A DNA stretch of 64,000 bases from Sinotaia quadrata (lineage: Eukaryota; Mollusca; Gastropoda; Architaenioglossa; Viviparidae). The position numbers were made by a program, and so were the translations under genes. Each line of letters starts with the position of its first letter. The first letter of the stretch is position 1. Location: positions 115,849,860 through 115,913,859 of the forward strand of contig CM054181.1 of NCBI GenBank assembly GCA_028829895.1. Reading direction: 5' to 3'. Shown piece by piece: positions 15,301 through 26,600 of this stretch. The notes under the pieces are model-generated. The model did no database searches. It was given only the letters and a program-made list of their open reading frames with translations, and was not told the DNA's origin.

Positions 15301-15713
15301 TCATCTACGGACATTCTCAGCCCTGGTTAACTCTGGAGGGACTTAGTTCCCTTCATATATTCTGGGGTCTTAACCATCATGTGTAATATTCAATATTGAC
15401 CCCCCTCCCAATATCATTGGTTGTGTGTGTGTGGGGGTTATCATAGGGACAATACATTGCAGTAAATAGATTGAAGTGTTGTATTGATAGCCTCCAAATC
15501 CTTTTTCAATTCTACACATTTTCCCCTCTAATGTTTGGAAACGAAATCTTTATGTCTAAAAAAATGTATTACTATATTAGACAATTACTAGTCAGTTTTC
15601 TTACTTTTTCTGTCTTTTTAAAACAGTCTGGGCAGTATGTTCCAGCAAGTCATCTGCTGTTGAAGCACATCAAGAAAACTAAGATTTGGGATGAATGCAA
15701 TGAGATTCTGTGA
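1..15713 (+). CDS. Coiled-coil protein with C-terminal CAP-Gly domain (5' part off-window)
   Basis: Twelve exons join in one open frame: 1-65, 1331-1394, 2464-2539, 3216-3311, 4100-4243, 6127-6270, 7708-7832, 8185-8260, 10078-10669, 11655-11756, 13673-13779, 15627-15713 (stop TGA). They give 558 residues; the N-terminus lies before the window. Exons 1-7 encode charged heptad-like helix (for example LEKKIEDLKIQV), a coiled coil. Exon 9 (about 197 codons) is Ser/Thr/Pro-rich and probably disordered. Residues about 442-545 form a CAP-Gly domain: GDRVTF, GIVKYIG, YVGLRLDEP, then GEHDG where the family usually has GKNDG, and KGKRYM. CAP-Gly domains bind tubulin or EB-protein C-terminal EEY/F tails, so a microtubule or centrosome role is likely. 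All introns are GT-AG except the one after exon 10, which needs a GC donor. I could not match it to a named orthologue; kinesin-13B-type and CEP350-type proteins also carry late CAP-Gly domains but differ in layout. Confidence 0.85.
72..200. repeat. Minisatellite in intron 1 of the CAP-Gly gene
   Basis: About 3-4 copies of a 35-38 bp unit (ACTTTGTGTACTTATTTAGA core) begin a few bases after the donor of the first visible exon. Confidence 0.75.
303..340. repeat. GT/GA microsatellite
   Basis: A (GT)n run passes into a (GA)n run. Another GT/GC-rich run follows near 420-460. Both lie in intron 1 of the CAP-Gly gene. Confidence 0.85.
785..1110. repeat. Minisatellite, about 55-60 bp unit
   Basis: Five to six diverging copies, each with TTTACAGGGAAACTG followed by TGGATACAATAATAAAT. 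The array stays open in one frame, but there is no homology to a protein and it sits in an intron. Confidence 0.8.
1395..1790. repeat. Degenerate minisatellite, about 60 bp unit
   Basis: Repeats of an AATTAAAGACGTCACTAGTA / ACTTGTAAACAGAGATAAGG pattern start directly after the donor of exon 2 of the CAP-Gly gene. Confidence 0.65.
1834..1883. repeat. 50-bp dispersed repeat, copy 1
   Basis: Starts CAGCCACGTGTCACAGACTT and is identical over 50 bases to 4362-4411. The two copies lie in different introns of the CAP-Gly gene. Confidence 0.9.
1965..2190. repeat. Fold-back repeat cluster
   Basis: ACAAGTCTGTTGTAGCGTTA near 1987 is followed by three inverted copies (TAACGCTACAACAGACTTGT type) at about 2062-2080, 2110-2128 and 2159-2178. 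The transcript could form a hairpin. It may be a decayed MITE, but no target duplication was found. Confidence 0.65.
2540..3058. repeat. Minisatellite beginning at the exon 3 donor of the CAP-Gly gene
   Basis: A dozen or so units of about 37-75 bp, built from AACATGCATTTAGATCTAGA and GGTCAGTAGAAGTTTGAAAA. The first unit overlaps the end of exon 3, whose CTTGAG|GTCAGTGG boundary resembles the repeated TCTAGAGGTCAGTAG, so the array seems to have grown from the exon 3 splice-donor region. Confidence 0.75.
4362..4411. repeat. 50-bp dispersed repeat, copy 2
   Basis: Identical in sequence and orientation to 1834-1883, about 2.5 kb away, with unrelated flanks on both sides. Confidence 0.9.
4770..5340. 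repeat. Degenerate minisatellite, about 60 bp unit
   Basis: About eight diverged copies of ATTCTCAAGCAATATTACAA followed by GATACAAGTAAATTTCAGTG, in intron 5 of the CAP-Gly gene. Confidence 0.75.
5520..5945. repeat. Degenerate minisatellite, about 30-38 bp unit
   Basis: Ten or more copies of TTTTGGAGTGTGATTACAGA with variable spacers, in the same intron as the preceding array and upstream of exon 6. Confidence 0.75.
7960..8145. repeat. Minisatellite, about 40 bp unit
   Basis: Four to five copies of TCTGCAAAGTGTATGTTTGT with ACTGATGACTGTATTA, in intron 7 of the CAP-Gly gene, ending just before exon 8. Confidence 0.8.
9240..9480. repeat. Short direct repeats in intron 8
   Basis: TTCATTGGTAGATGTGCATT blocks and GTTGTGAAAGGCCACATAGA blocks recur, with weaker copies from about 9140 to 9840. 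The rest of intron 8 (8261-10077) shows nothing recognisable beyond an AT dinucleotide run near 8869-8890. Confidence 0.55.
11130..11320. repeat. Minisatellite, ATTACATTA type
   Basis: Units built from TTTCTCTCATTACATTATTT and CATGATGCTTTATATTATTA recur four or more times in intron 9 of the CAP-Gly gene. Confidence 0.7.
11475..11660 (+). repeat. Duplicated acceptor region of CAP-Gly exon 10 (decayed pseudo-exons)
   Basis: Three tandem copies of a TTTCAG-plus-exon-start segment, with AG at 11489-11490, 11576-11577 and 11653-11654 (spacing 87 and 77). The first copy reads ATAAACCTGTCCTTTACAGA after its AG, against ACAAACCTGTCCTGTACACA in the true exon 10. The middle copy is more decayed. Only the third keeps the open frame into the CAP-Gly domain. 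Confidence 0.75.
11880..12000. repeat. CTACTAGGAGCC minisatellite, proximal block
   Basis: Four to five copies of GACTTTCTACTAGGAGCCAT, the same unit as the block at 12300-12715. Confidence 0.8.
12300..12715. repeat. CTACTAGGAGCC minisatellite, distal block
   Basis: About sixteen copies of GTGACTTTCTACTAGGAGCC that grade into a shorter AACTTTCTTGGGAGCCATAAT form near 12550. The minus-strand open frame here only reads the repeat. All lies in intron 10 of the CAP-Gly gene. Confidence 0.85.
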
Positions 15714-16474
15714 ACAAACAAGTCAGTGACATTTCTGCATGAAGAAAACTGAAGTGCTTACCTTATCTATCTTGTGATCCAGTGATCAACTGCCATGTTC
15801 TCATCTTATCATGTCTGAACCAGCATGGAATGTGCACCTGATAACGTGCTCTCATCTGACCATTTTAACTCCTTGCCTGATTAGTTTTTAAAATATGTAT
15901 ACTAATCTCTAAAATAACCAGAATTTAAAGGTAGAAGGTAAAATATTTACAAAAGCCAAAAAGGAGTTATATTTTTATGTACTGACCATGCTGTTGCATC
16001 ATTACAATGGGGCAGGTCAGGGGTTTGAAAATTATTAATGACTACCAACAGTATTTGCTTTTTCCACCAAAATTTTGACATGTTAACATTTAAAGGTAAT
16101 GTAGTGGTGAATGAATGTGCATACTTTACATGAAATTGTTGCATGCAGTACACTACTCTTGACTAAGTTTATGTATAGAATTTCTGCTGTTAATCATCTT
16201 TTAATGACCTATCTTTTTGTTACAGTCTGTTTAATTTTTAACTTAACAAATTTTTAATCATGTCTACATGAGTTTATATCATATTCATCTGGACTATCCC
16301 ACATGAGATAACATATTTTAATGACTCAGTGTAAAAAGACAACAAACAAGCACACAGTACACAATGACTCACAGTTTATGAGGAATGTGTTCCCATAAGA
16401 GTAGTGTTGTAAGATGGGAATAGTCTCCTATTATAACAGAGATGAACTTCAGTAAGCAACAATTTTCTTACACA

Positions 16475-16480
16475 AATAAA
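16475..16480 (+). other. Candidate poly(A) signal of the CAP-Gly gene
   Basis: An AATAAA hexamer lies about 760 bases after the TGA of the CAP-Gly gene. It is a plausible end of the 3' UTR, but the sequence is AT-rich and other hexamers occur further on. Confidence 0.3.
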
Positions 16481-17849
16481 ACTTCACCAGCATGAATATG
16501 TTTCCTGAAACAAAACACACTTGTAATTTGTTTTAGTATCTATACTAAAATAAACAGCTGTCATATTTTCCATCTAGCTGGAGAAATAATTGTTCCAGCT
16601 CGTGAGAACAAATCAAATTGCCAGGACATTTGAATTTATCTTATGTCTGGTGGTGATTTTCTCCATCACCAAATGTTCTCTCTCCATCAATACCATGGTC
16701 TTTTATTATGGCCCATTCATGAGTAGCATATTGAATAAATTTTAAATTCTCGTTGTCTGATTGTTCCCTAGGGCTGAGAAGAAAAATTCTGCAAGAACCT
16801 CACTGGTTAATTAGCTGCATGTACAGATGATCTTCATAGCTCTCTTTCATTGAAATATTTTTTAAGCACTGGTAATTTTAACTCCAACAGTACTAATCCA
16901 ATGCAAGTGAAGTTTGTTACCAATATGAACAGTTTGCATATAAAATAAATTTAATAACCAATATGAGAAGTTCAAAACCAAAATCTGTAGTAAATATTGT
17001 ACTTTGATGGGTTGCATTATACTGCATTGTTAGCTCTGTTTTGAAAGAGATAAATCACATTTTCTTTCTAAATGTCTCTTTCTTATCTTTCTCTTAATTA
17101 TGTTCTCTCTCTCCACTGTCACATTTTATCTTTTCATTTATTGTCAGTCTATCACTTCTTCCATTAATTTATTTCTCCCCCTTCCCGTTAGTCAAATTTT
17201 TCATCCTCCATTTATCTTTTAATTTTTTGGCATGTTGTGTTATGGCTTTTACTTTATCAAAACAAAAAAAACAACAAAAAAACATACTATAAAATAATTT
17301 TACTTTAACCAACATATTCTGAAAACTGACATCTACACAAGCAAATATCTAATAATAGGTAAATTCAGAATATTAGCGATGATTTTTATGTTTACATGTA
17401 AACACTAGGCTTAATTTGTCATCTTTCCCATGCCATGCTAGTGTTGCAATGATTGTTGATAAGTGTTATTATTTGCACTTTGCTATCACATGGTATGCCT
17501 GGTAGAGTCACTGAGATGGCATTTGTACAGCTAGCTCAGTACATGCTTTGGTATGCTGAGTTGAAGATGTGATTGTTCAGTGTGACTTTTAATGGTACAT
17601 TTGGAACAAAAACACTGTCTGATAAAATAACAGCAATTTATTTAGTTTGGGGAATGATGGGAAGTACTGGTGAGCAGAAATCAACAGGAAGTCATCTTCT
17701 CGACACGTTTCATTTTTTTACACTCAGTAAACCATCAAGTAATTACTTTGGCAAACAGCAATTTTGTACAGTGTATAAAATTACAGACATTTTGCAATTG
17801 ATAAAAACTTGGTATAACCTGCCACACAGTATACATTTTGGGGAATAAC

Positions 17850-17960
17850 ATCTCACTGATGGGGTTGGACACTCGCTCGCTGATTAGGTTAGGCAACAAC
17901 CCTCTGACTGGGTTTGGACACCATCTCTCTGACTGGGTTTGGACACCATCTCTCTGACTG
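17850..17960. repeat. Short minisatellite
   Basis: Three to four copies of CTGACTGGGTTTGGACACCA with CTCTCT, weaker at both edges. Confidence 0.75.
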
Positions 17961-18239
17961 GCTCAGGCACATATAATTTTAATATTATAGCACAAATAAT
18001 GATGCTTACTCATTATACACTTGGAAGGAGAAAGATAATGGTCCAAATTTGGGACTGTTTACACATTTTTACTTCACTAGTATAGATCGCATTATTTATA
18101 ATGTGCAGCAGTATTAACTTTGATCATACAATAAAGATTGAAAAATAATTACATATTTATGTGGAGGTAATGTACCACTTTTGAAATTATTGTTCACTTA
18201 CATTAATAATTATCATGATCAGTCAATCTCAATGAAGCA

Positions 18240-18730
18240 TGAATTATATTTATGTAAATTAAGTGTGCTGGATTTTTCTCTAAGTTTACCTTTAAGTTTT
18301 AATATCACTTTAGATAAATATTCCATCCACGTCACTGGATTTTCCTCAAGTTTAACTTTAAATTTAATATAACTTTAATATTCCATCTACATATCTCTGG
18401 AAATCTTCCTCATTAAGTTGAGCTTTAACATTAATATTATTTTAAAATATTCCAGTCACATGTTCTAGATTTTCCTCAAGTTCAACTTTAGCTTTAATAT
18501 TGCTTTTAAATGTTCCATCCACGTCTCTGGATCTTTCTCCTTAAGTTCAACTTTAATATAACTTTAAAATATTCCAGTGATATGTTCTGAATTTTTCTCC
18601 TTAAGTCCAACTTTAGCTTTAATATTGCTTTTAAATATTCCATCCACAAAGGTCCCAAGATTTTTGTCAATAAGTTCAACTTCAATTGCTTTACTAATAT
18701 TCCGTCCACTAAAGTCCTTAAGAAAAGTAT
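18240..18730. repeat. Degenerate minisatellite, about 60 bp unit
   Basis: About eight copies combining TTAAGTTCAACTTTAATAT, TGCTTTTAAATATTCCATCC and a CTGGATTTTTCTC segment. Both strands stay open over parts of it because the units share a composition; no protein is inferred. Confidence 0.75.
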
Positions 18731-20380
18731 TAGCAAATGCTTACAGGTTTCACTTTAATTTTAAATATATATTGCTTTTCTAAATAGAATGTATTCATTT
18801 ATTTATTTTACTTGGGTAGGATTAAATTGCATAATTTATAAACTGTATCACTGAATTCAAGTTTTGATAACACAGAATAAAACAATTTGAGTTGAGAACC
18901 TATGTGTATTGTTTGAATGGATGTTGATCAGTTTTTACTTATTTTACTGCCTTTTTTGTTTGCAGAACTTTGTTATATTGAGTTAGGCATTTAAAAAAAA
19001 TTACATCAAAGTGTCATTGACAAGAATGAGTGAATGCATGCAATATTTTTGCAGTGTAACATTCAGTTACTTGTAAAGTTTATGCATGTAAATATTCATG
19101 ATTTAAAAACATGATCATCTCAAAAAGGAGAAACATTCAATCATCTGTCCTCATTCTTAAGAAGAGAAAAGTTGTTGAAATACATAAAAGATATAATTTG
19201 ATCTAAAATAATTTGCTTACTCATGCCTTGAATGTCTATAGAATTGGTGGTGGCTGAAAAAAGTCAGCTGCTCAATGCCCCACAGACCTCAGTCTCCTCA
19301 TATTGAAAATCTTTACTAGTTACTAAATATGGAAAACCTTTCACATGAAGTTAACCTGCAGACCTTCCAAGAATATCAAAGACATTTTTCTTTCCTTTAT
19401 TTAATGGATGGTTAAAAACTTTTCAAATTTTGCATTTTTTGTCTGCTAATGCTATGGAACAGAACTAGAACCCCAAGTCTTGCCGTTTTGTCTGATAGGC
19501 AGCAAAACTAGGATCTCAGTGGCCTTTTTAGTGAATTTAGTGAACACCAGTCACCAGTTGTATATTGCTAGGTCGTGTGTGTGTGTGTGATGCAAGTACG
19601 TTTTACCATGATACAAACTTATGTTGTAGGTTGTAGTAGATCCCCCCCCCCTCCCCCAGTCTGAAGCAAAAAAAATAAAATCGATATTAAAAGATAACAT
19701 AATTAAAATAAGATATTTTATTTGTCCGTACTGTGGCAGATCTGTTACCATGCATTGAGAAATGAAAGAAACAATCTGGCACAGCAAAAATTAATTCAGT
19801 GCATTGAGGCAAGCCGGATTAAATTAATATTAATGATTAATTAATCAATACAGTAATAAAAAGTAGATCAAACAGTTCGGCGGTCAGACAGAAGAGCTGA
19901 TGAAAATGTTACTAAGTTTGGAATTAACTGTTTTCCATTTTAGATTCATGAGATGCTAATATACCTGTTTTGAGCATCTGGCAACAAAGTAACTCAAGAT
20001 ATCCACTTACAGTATAAACTACTTTTTAAAAAAAAAATTAAGCATTCATCATAGCAAAGCAAAAATGATATTTCTTTTAATTATATTTTTGTTCCAAATT
20101 ATAAATGATGACTTATTCTAAGACTATTAACAATTTGGATATACTCTACACATACGTATTAGACTTGATCCACACTAATATATTCTTCTTTTTGAAACAA
20201 CAAAAAACATCCACATACATATTAATTCATGCACAGATTATTACATGTGTACACATACTTGAAATCAGTTAAACCAGTCAACATCCATAATTATGATTAT
20301 AATCCAGCAATCATCTACATATGAATGCAGCTGGTAAAGCAAAGAACATAAAGACAGGATGCTTCAATTCACAGACACTG

Positions 20381-20386
20381 TTTATT
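20381..20386 (-). other. Candidate poly(A) signal of MRPL3
   Basis: TTTATT on the plus strand is AATAAA in the MRPL3 direction, about 245 bases after its stop codon, a normal 3' UTR length. Confidence 0.45.
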
Positions 20387-20628
20387 TATAAACCTAGTCA
20401 AGAAACTAAACTCAATTCTCTTAAGTTTCCAAACTGAGTATCTCCTCTAATTTAAAACTAGTCTGATGACCCAATAAAATTGTTGATTATTTATATATCA
20501 CTATGAACACCCTTCTCCCCACAATATGAGATATTTATGAGAAGGTTCTGTGAATTCCAAGACCTGGAGTGGTGCCTGGATAAAACTGCTGACAGATATC
20601 TCTTCTCAGCAACATTTAATTCCTACAC

Positions 20629-23600
20629 TTAATATTCGATAGTAGGATCAGACAATCGAAACAACTCTTCATCATAAAGATCTTCTGGAATGGGTTGTTT
20701 CTCATCCTCTGGGTACCAGGTTGGCATAGGTGGGTGGTCATCAGGTGTGGGACGTTTGTGAGGTAGAATTGTGTCATACACACGTACCATTGTGTGTACA
20801 CTGCCCGGCAGGCAATATCCTTGTACATACAACACATTATACTTTGTGTTGATTCTCCATATCTGCAATAACCAAATCTAAACTATACATCTTTCAACAA
20901 TATTGCTAGTTGTAGGTAAAATAAAGTATTAAGAAATATAGGGAAAAGTAGTTACCATGCAAATATGTGTGATAGCATTTTAATCTTTGCTTCTGATTGA
21001 CCAAAGATGTACTTCATTTGCATGGTAATACAATTTCACACTACAAAATCTAGCATATTAATAGTAACACAATTTCACACTACAAAATCTAGCATATTAA
21101 TGGTAACACAATGTTTCATATTATTCATAAAAATAGTATGAAATAGTTTTAATAGTACATAATAAATTTAATTTTATAACAACTGCATGAGAATGTGGCT
21201 ATCATCAATCCATTTAAACCTTGGCAGTTATGATTTTTCATTATTCAATATGAGACATTTTGGTTTATCTGATTATCCTTTGGTCTCATTTAATGAATAA
21301 TTGGGGTGTACTGTAAATCCATAAAGAAATAATTTTTGTGGGGAGGGGTTGGAGAATTGCAGGTTGATTGTATACATTATTTATTTAGTATGGTACTGCG
21401 AGCATTAGCACTCATTTCATTACTGCTACCAAAATGTTGAAATAAGAATGCTATAATAAGTACAACGTTTGCACATGGGTATTGCTTGATTAATGCAATA
21501 ATTGTTTGAAGAGGTTTTGTTTGTAATAGACATTTGCATAAAACACAATAATAAAATTTCTGTTACAGGGATTAAAAATGAAAACACAGCTGAATAGTGT
21601 AAATCAAGCAATACCTATACAAAATGTATCATTCTCTGCAGAAGTCTAGTGTTACAGAGTTACTTAATGCAATGCAACCTAAAAATTAAATATTTTTGCT
21701 TTGTTGTTGTTCAACAATAGCAGTTAACAAGTGGCTAAAGGAAAGAAACAAGTGAATATTATTAATTTTTTAAAAAATAAATAAATGTGTAAACATTACA
21801 ATGTCTCACCTTTAATCCTTTCAAAATTCGCCATTCATTACCCATGTGACCTGGCATTTTCTTCCCTTTCCAAATTCCTGATTTATCCTGAAAATAAAAA
21901 TAAAATTCAACCATTCAGAATTTTACCCTGGTCTATGGATGAGACTTCTCTTGTCCCCCCCTGGATAACAACATATGGACCCCATTTTTTTTTTTTACAC
22001 CATCCAGCCTCTTTAAATTACACATACTGAATTAACAGCACTGTATCAAATCAGTTAGCTCAATCTGCAAATGTTTAGCTGACCATGCCTAAACTTTATA
22101 CAGTATAAGTGTTCTGTACGTTGTACATGTACTTGCCACTATGTAAACACAGTTTAACAATGATCACTAATTTTTGAAAAAATCCAAACACATCCTACCA
22201 CTGTCTAAACAGAGTTAACAGACATTTTTTCTTCATAGATTTGTCACACATCTCTTCAAGCATATGACATGTACATTGTAATATTCTTTGAAGTTGTTTC
22301 TTTGAACAATTAAAAATACACGGATAGAGTTGACAGTGCTGTTGAGTGAAAAGCCGGGCTGGTTACCAAAATTTTAACTCTGGCTGCAGTAATGTTCTTG
22401 GAAGCTGTTTCTTTGATTAATTAAAAAAGTGGTTAGATTTGAAGACCAAGGCTGTCAAGAGAAAATAAGTGTAATACCCCCATACACATCTCTCATCTTG
22501 ACCGCTGACTGTGATGGTTAAACAAGAGATTCTTTTTAAATGAGTCTAATTACCGAATGCTCTAGCAATCAAACTGTCAGCTCTTCCCATTTATATATGA
22601 ATACTGTACATTAATTATAGAATTCACTCAAGCACTGTTCGTATTGTACATTGTATTTCTTGAAATTTTTGGCACAATGTTTTTAGTTCAACAGTGCAGT
22701 GTTTACATATGCTTAAATTACATATCTTAAAGTAAATGTGGTGAAGTAGGGTGAAGAGTAAGTTGATAAACAGTAGCCACCATATGAAACGGATTGTTCA
22801 TACATGTCAGAAAGGATCCCTTGTTATAATGTGGCCTTACGTACAAACAGTCAAACTTTTAGGACCCCAAGGACGTTATATTGAGACACCAGTGTTAACA
22901 CCTGTTTATTAAAAGCAATCTAGAGCAATTTATTAGTTCAGCTATAAAATAATGGTACTATTTAAAACTAAACTACAAAAATTGCCATTTAGGAATAAAT
23001 ACACAACATACAGGGAAAAATGCATCTTTCTTTGCAGCCATCGAAAAGACAAACCATTAATATTAAAGTTGTAATGTCTATATAATATATTGGGTTTTGC
23101 ACAGAAAATCATATACAATGTTTGGCATAAAAGATTAGACAAAGTACAATCAGGGGTGGGTGAAAAAAAAGCAAATTCAGGATACAGGAAATTTGTCCTA
23201 TAAACTTTTGCAAATGTGAAATTCACAACTGTTGAGACCAACATTCCTTGGGCAAAAATGGATTTAGACACAACTTAAGAGTGTAACTTTTTACACTGTA
23301 TACTTTTAGAAAAAACTTAAGAACGTAACAACAATGCATACTTAGATAAAACTTAAGAGTGTAACTTCACTATATACTTATACAAAACTTAAGAGTGTAA
23401 ATATACTGTATGCATAGACAAAACTTAAGAGTGTAACTACACTGTATACATAGACAAAACTTAAGAGTGTGACTACACTGTATACTTAGATAAAAACTTA
23501 AGAGCGCAACTAAGCTATACATCTACACTATGTTCTAAGAACTAATTATATGTATTCCTACTCACAAAAAAAAACAAACTAAGTGTGCATATTAAAGACT

Positions 23601-26600
23601 TGCTACTGTCAATTCTCTGAAATAACAAGAGTGCAGTATATAATTTATGTCACAATATCTGCCAAATGGTTCACCAATACAAAAAAAAATCTAAAAAATG
23701 TGATTAAATAAAATGTCCTAAGACAGAATGAATACAAATTAAATTACTAACGCCACCGCCACCCGTGCTGCCCATTTTTCTGTGTGCTTTTGTAACTCCA
23801 TGTGATGCTGGCATTCCTTTCATTCCCCATCGCTTCACTACACCCTGAAATCCATGATCGATTCTGAAAAAAAAAAACCACAAACCCCCACTGCATATAA
23901 ATATGTCACTACAAATACATGTTTTGATTTTTCAAAAATAATATAAAAAAAAAATTACTATTTTGAAAGCTAAATTACACATTTCTGCAAATTATGATAA
24001 AACATTCTACATTTCAAAATAATCTGGTTAGTGACAGTTTATTCAAATCAAGTCTAAGGGTGATATAAAACATAAACAAAGACCAATACAGCCAAACAAA
24101 ATAGAGATAACTTACGTTTTTGCTTGGACATCAACATAATATAAAACATAAACAAAAACCAATACAGCCAAACAAAATAGAGATAACTTACGTTTTTGCT
24201 TGGACAACAACATAATATAAAACATAAACAAAAACCAATACAGCCAAACAAAATAGAGACAACTTACGTTTTTGCTTGGACATCAACATAATATAAAACA
24301 TAAACAAAAACCAATACAGCCAAACAAAATAGAGATAACTTACGTTTTTGCTTGGACATCAACATAATATAAAACATAAACAAAAACCAATACAGCCAAA
24401 CAAAATAGAGATAACTTACGTTTTTGCTTGGACATCAACATAATATAAAACATAAACAAAAACCAATACAGCCAAACAAAATAGAGATAACTTACGTTTT
24501 TGCTTGGACATCAACATAATCACCAACTCGAAAATGTAATGCACTCAAAGCTGTTCCTGCAAAATCAAACAATCAGTGAAGTAAATTAAAAGATGAAATC
24601 TCAGAGCGTAACATGGCAGAAAACAATAAAGATAAATTAGTAAATAAAGCATCAATGAACAACATTTTGAAATTCAGACTGTATAATCCATTTCCCCATT
24701 TTCAATTTAAAGTATTATTTTATTTTATATATAGTGTTATTACATACTTGTGAATATACTTGTGTTTTAATAGTTACAACAGTTCAAATTTTTAGATATC
24801 ACATTCTTAACTTTGAAGTAAACATATACCAGAGTGTGAAACTATTATAAAGACAACTGATTAATCAAAATTTAATTAGTGATTCTGTCATTCACATTTG
24901 CTTCTTTTAGCACTTACCCTCTTATGTAAGCAGTTATTTAAAGATTTTTAAAAAAATTCACACTGAAAATTAAAAAGATTTTTCAGACTTGGTGTTAAAT
25001 ATGATTAAAAATGCATTAAAAAAAACAAACCAGCAAGGATCTTTTCTAAACTTCACGCTTAAGAGCAAAGCAACTGTGTCCTTAGAGTATATCAGAGGAG
25101 GAGGAAAGGCTACTTTACTTTCCAAAACAAATCTCAAAGGTATTTTACTGTGTTGTTGGCTTTCCATAGAAATGAATGAAGGCAAGTAACCAACTTTTGA
25201 CATTAATTTCAGCGAAAAGTATTAAGTTGCTCTATGATTAGTATCTGATTCACTGATTTATAAGATACAAAATTATTAGGTATATTAAAATGGAAAGTAC
25301 CTTTTTTTTGTTTCTTTCTTTCTTTCTTTCACATTCTCTGTCAAATTCTAAGTGATAATTCTGTAGCATCTTAGTAATTTTACACTCATTATATCTGTTG
25401 TCTCATTACTAAAATTAATTACACTACCGTGAAGAATTTTCAAAATTTTAATTCTGCAATAAAGGAAAAACAATAAAAATCATCTCCCCATATAAAACCA
25501 TTAAGGAACCCAATTACCTGGCTGAATGGCAGAATTTGGTGTCACTAGAAATCGAGTTAATTTTCTTTTAGGTGGAACTCCAGCTTCAGCAAATATACTG
25601 TTGTAACTTTTCTTGAACTGAAATTAGCATTTAAACAAGAAAATAAATTGTAAAGCTGTGGAAAAAGTTCGTGTAGTCATATGTATTGTTGTAACTTTTC
25701 TTGAACTGAAATTAGCATTTAAAGAAGAAAATAAATTGTGAAGCTGTGAGAAGAGTTTATGCAATCAAATATGCTGTTGTAACTTTTCTTGAACTGAAAT
25801 TAGTGTTGAAACAAGAAAATAAATTTTACATCTTTGAGGAAAATGTTAACAGTCAAATATATTGTTGTAGTAACTTTTCTTCAACTGAAATTAATATTGA
25901 AACAAGAAAATAAATTGCAAATCTCTGAGAAAAGTTTATTAAGTCAAATATATTGTTCAAACTTTTCTTAAACCAAAATTAAAATTTCAAAAAGATGAGA
26001 AAAGCTTATTCAGTCAAATTTACTGTTATTTCATTTCTTTAACTGAGATTAGCATTTAAAAAAGAAAACAGATTGTATACTTTTCATCGGTAAATCACAA
26101 GTGAATATTATACAATGATACAAGATATAGGAAGATACAATGCTATCTAAACTGCATTTCTCAGAAGTTTGAAAGTCTAAAAATAGTTATCATCTAGTAA
26201 GCATTATCAAAATTTTCAATACACAAATTGTATCATCTAATTTTGACTACTTCAGTTTGACATCACTATAGAAACTAGTACTTCATCAGTTCATATAGAA
26301 GGAAAAAGATTATCAGAGCACTAATGAAAATATAATTCAATTTTATATGGAATTTCACAATGCAAGATTGCATACAGAGTGACGTTTTACATCAACAAAA
26401 ATACTTCTCTGTAAAGTTTTAGTCTGTAATGCACTTGCTTTATATAAGAAGAGCAGAGAACATCGTACATAATTTGCAGTCTTTCAAGTTATATGTTAAA
26501 GTTATCATTTACTGTGTACTATATGTTACGTTTCCAGTATTTATTTAAAGACCCTGCTTAGGAAATTATAGAACTTTAATTTACTATTTAAATTAATTCC

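Larger units (their letters stand above)
15714..20380. other. Gene-free spacer between convergent genes
   Basis: This holds the 3' UTR of the CAP-Gly gene and then AT-rich DNA. No exon with coding homology was seen on either strand; open frames are short and unsupported. Two minisatellites (17850-17960 and 18240-18730) are the only structure I can name. Confidence 0.6.

Noticed and set aside
24054..24251. 65-residue hydrophobic frame on the minus strand
   Set aside because: It is translation of the intronic part of the 76-bp splice-donor repeat.
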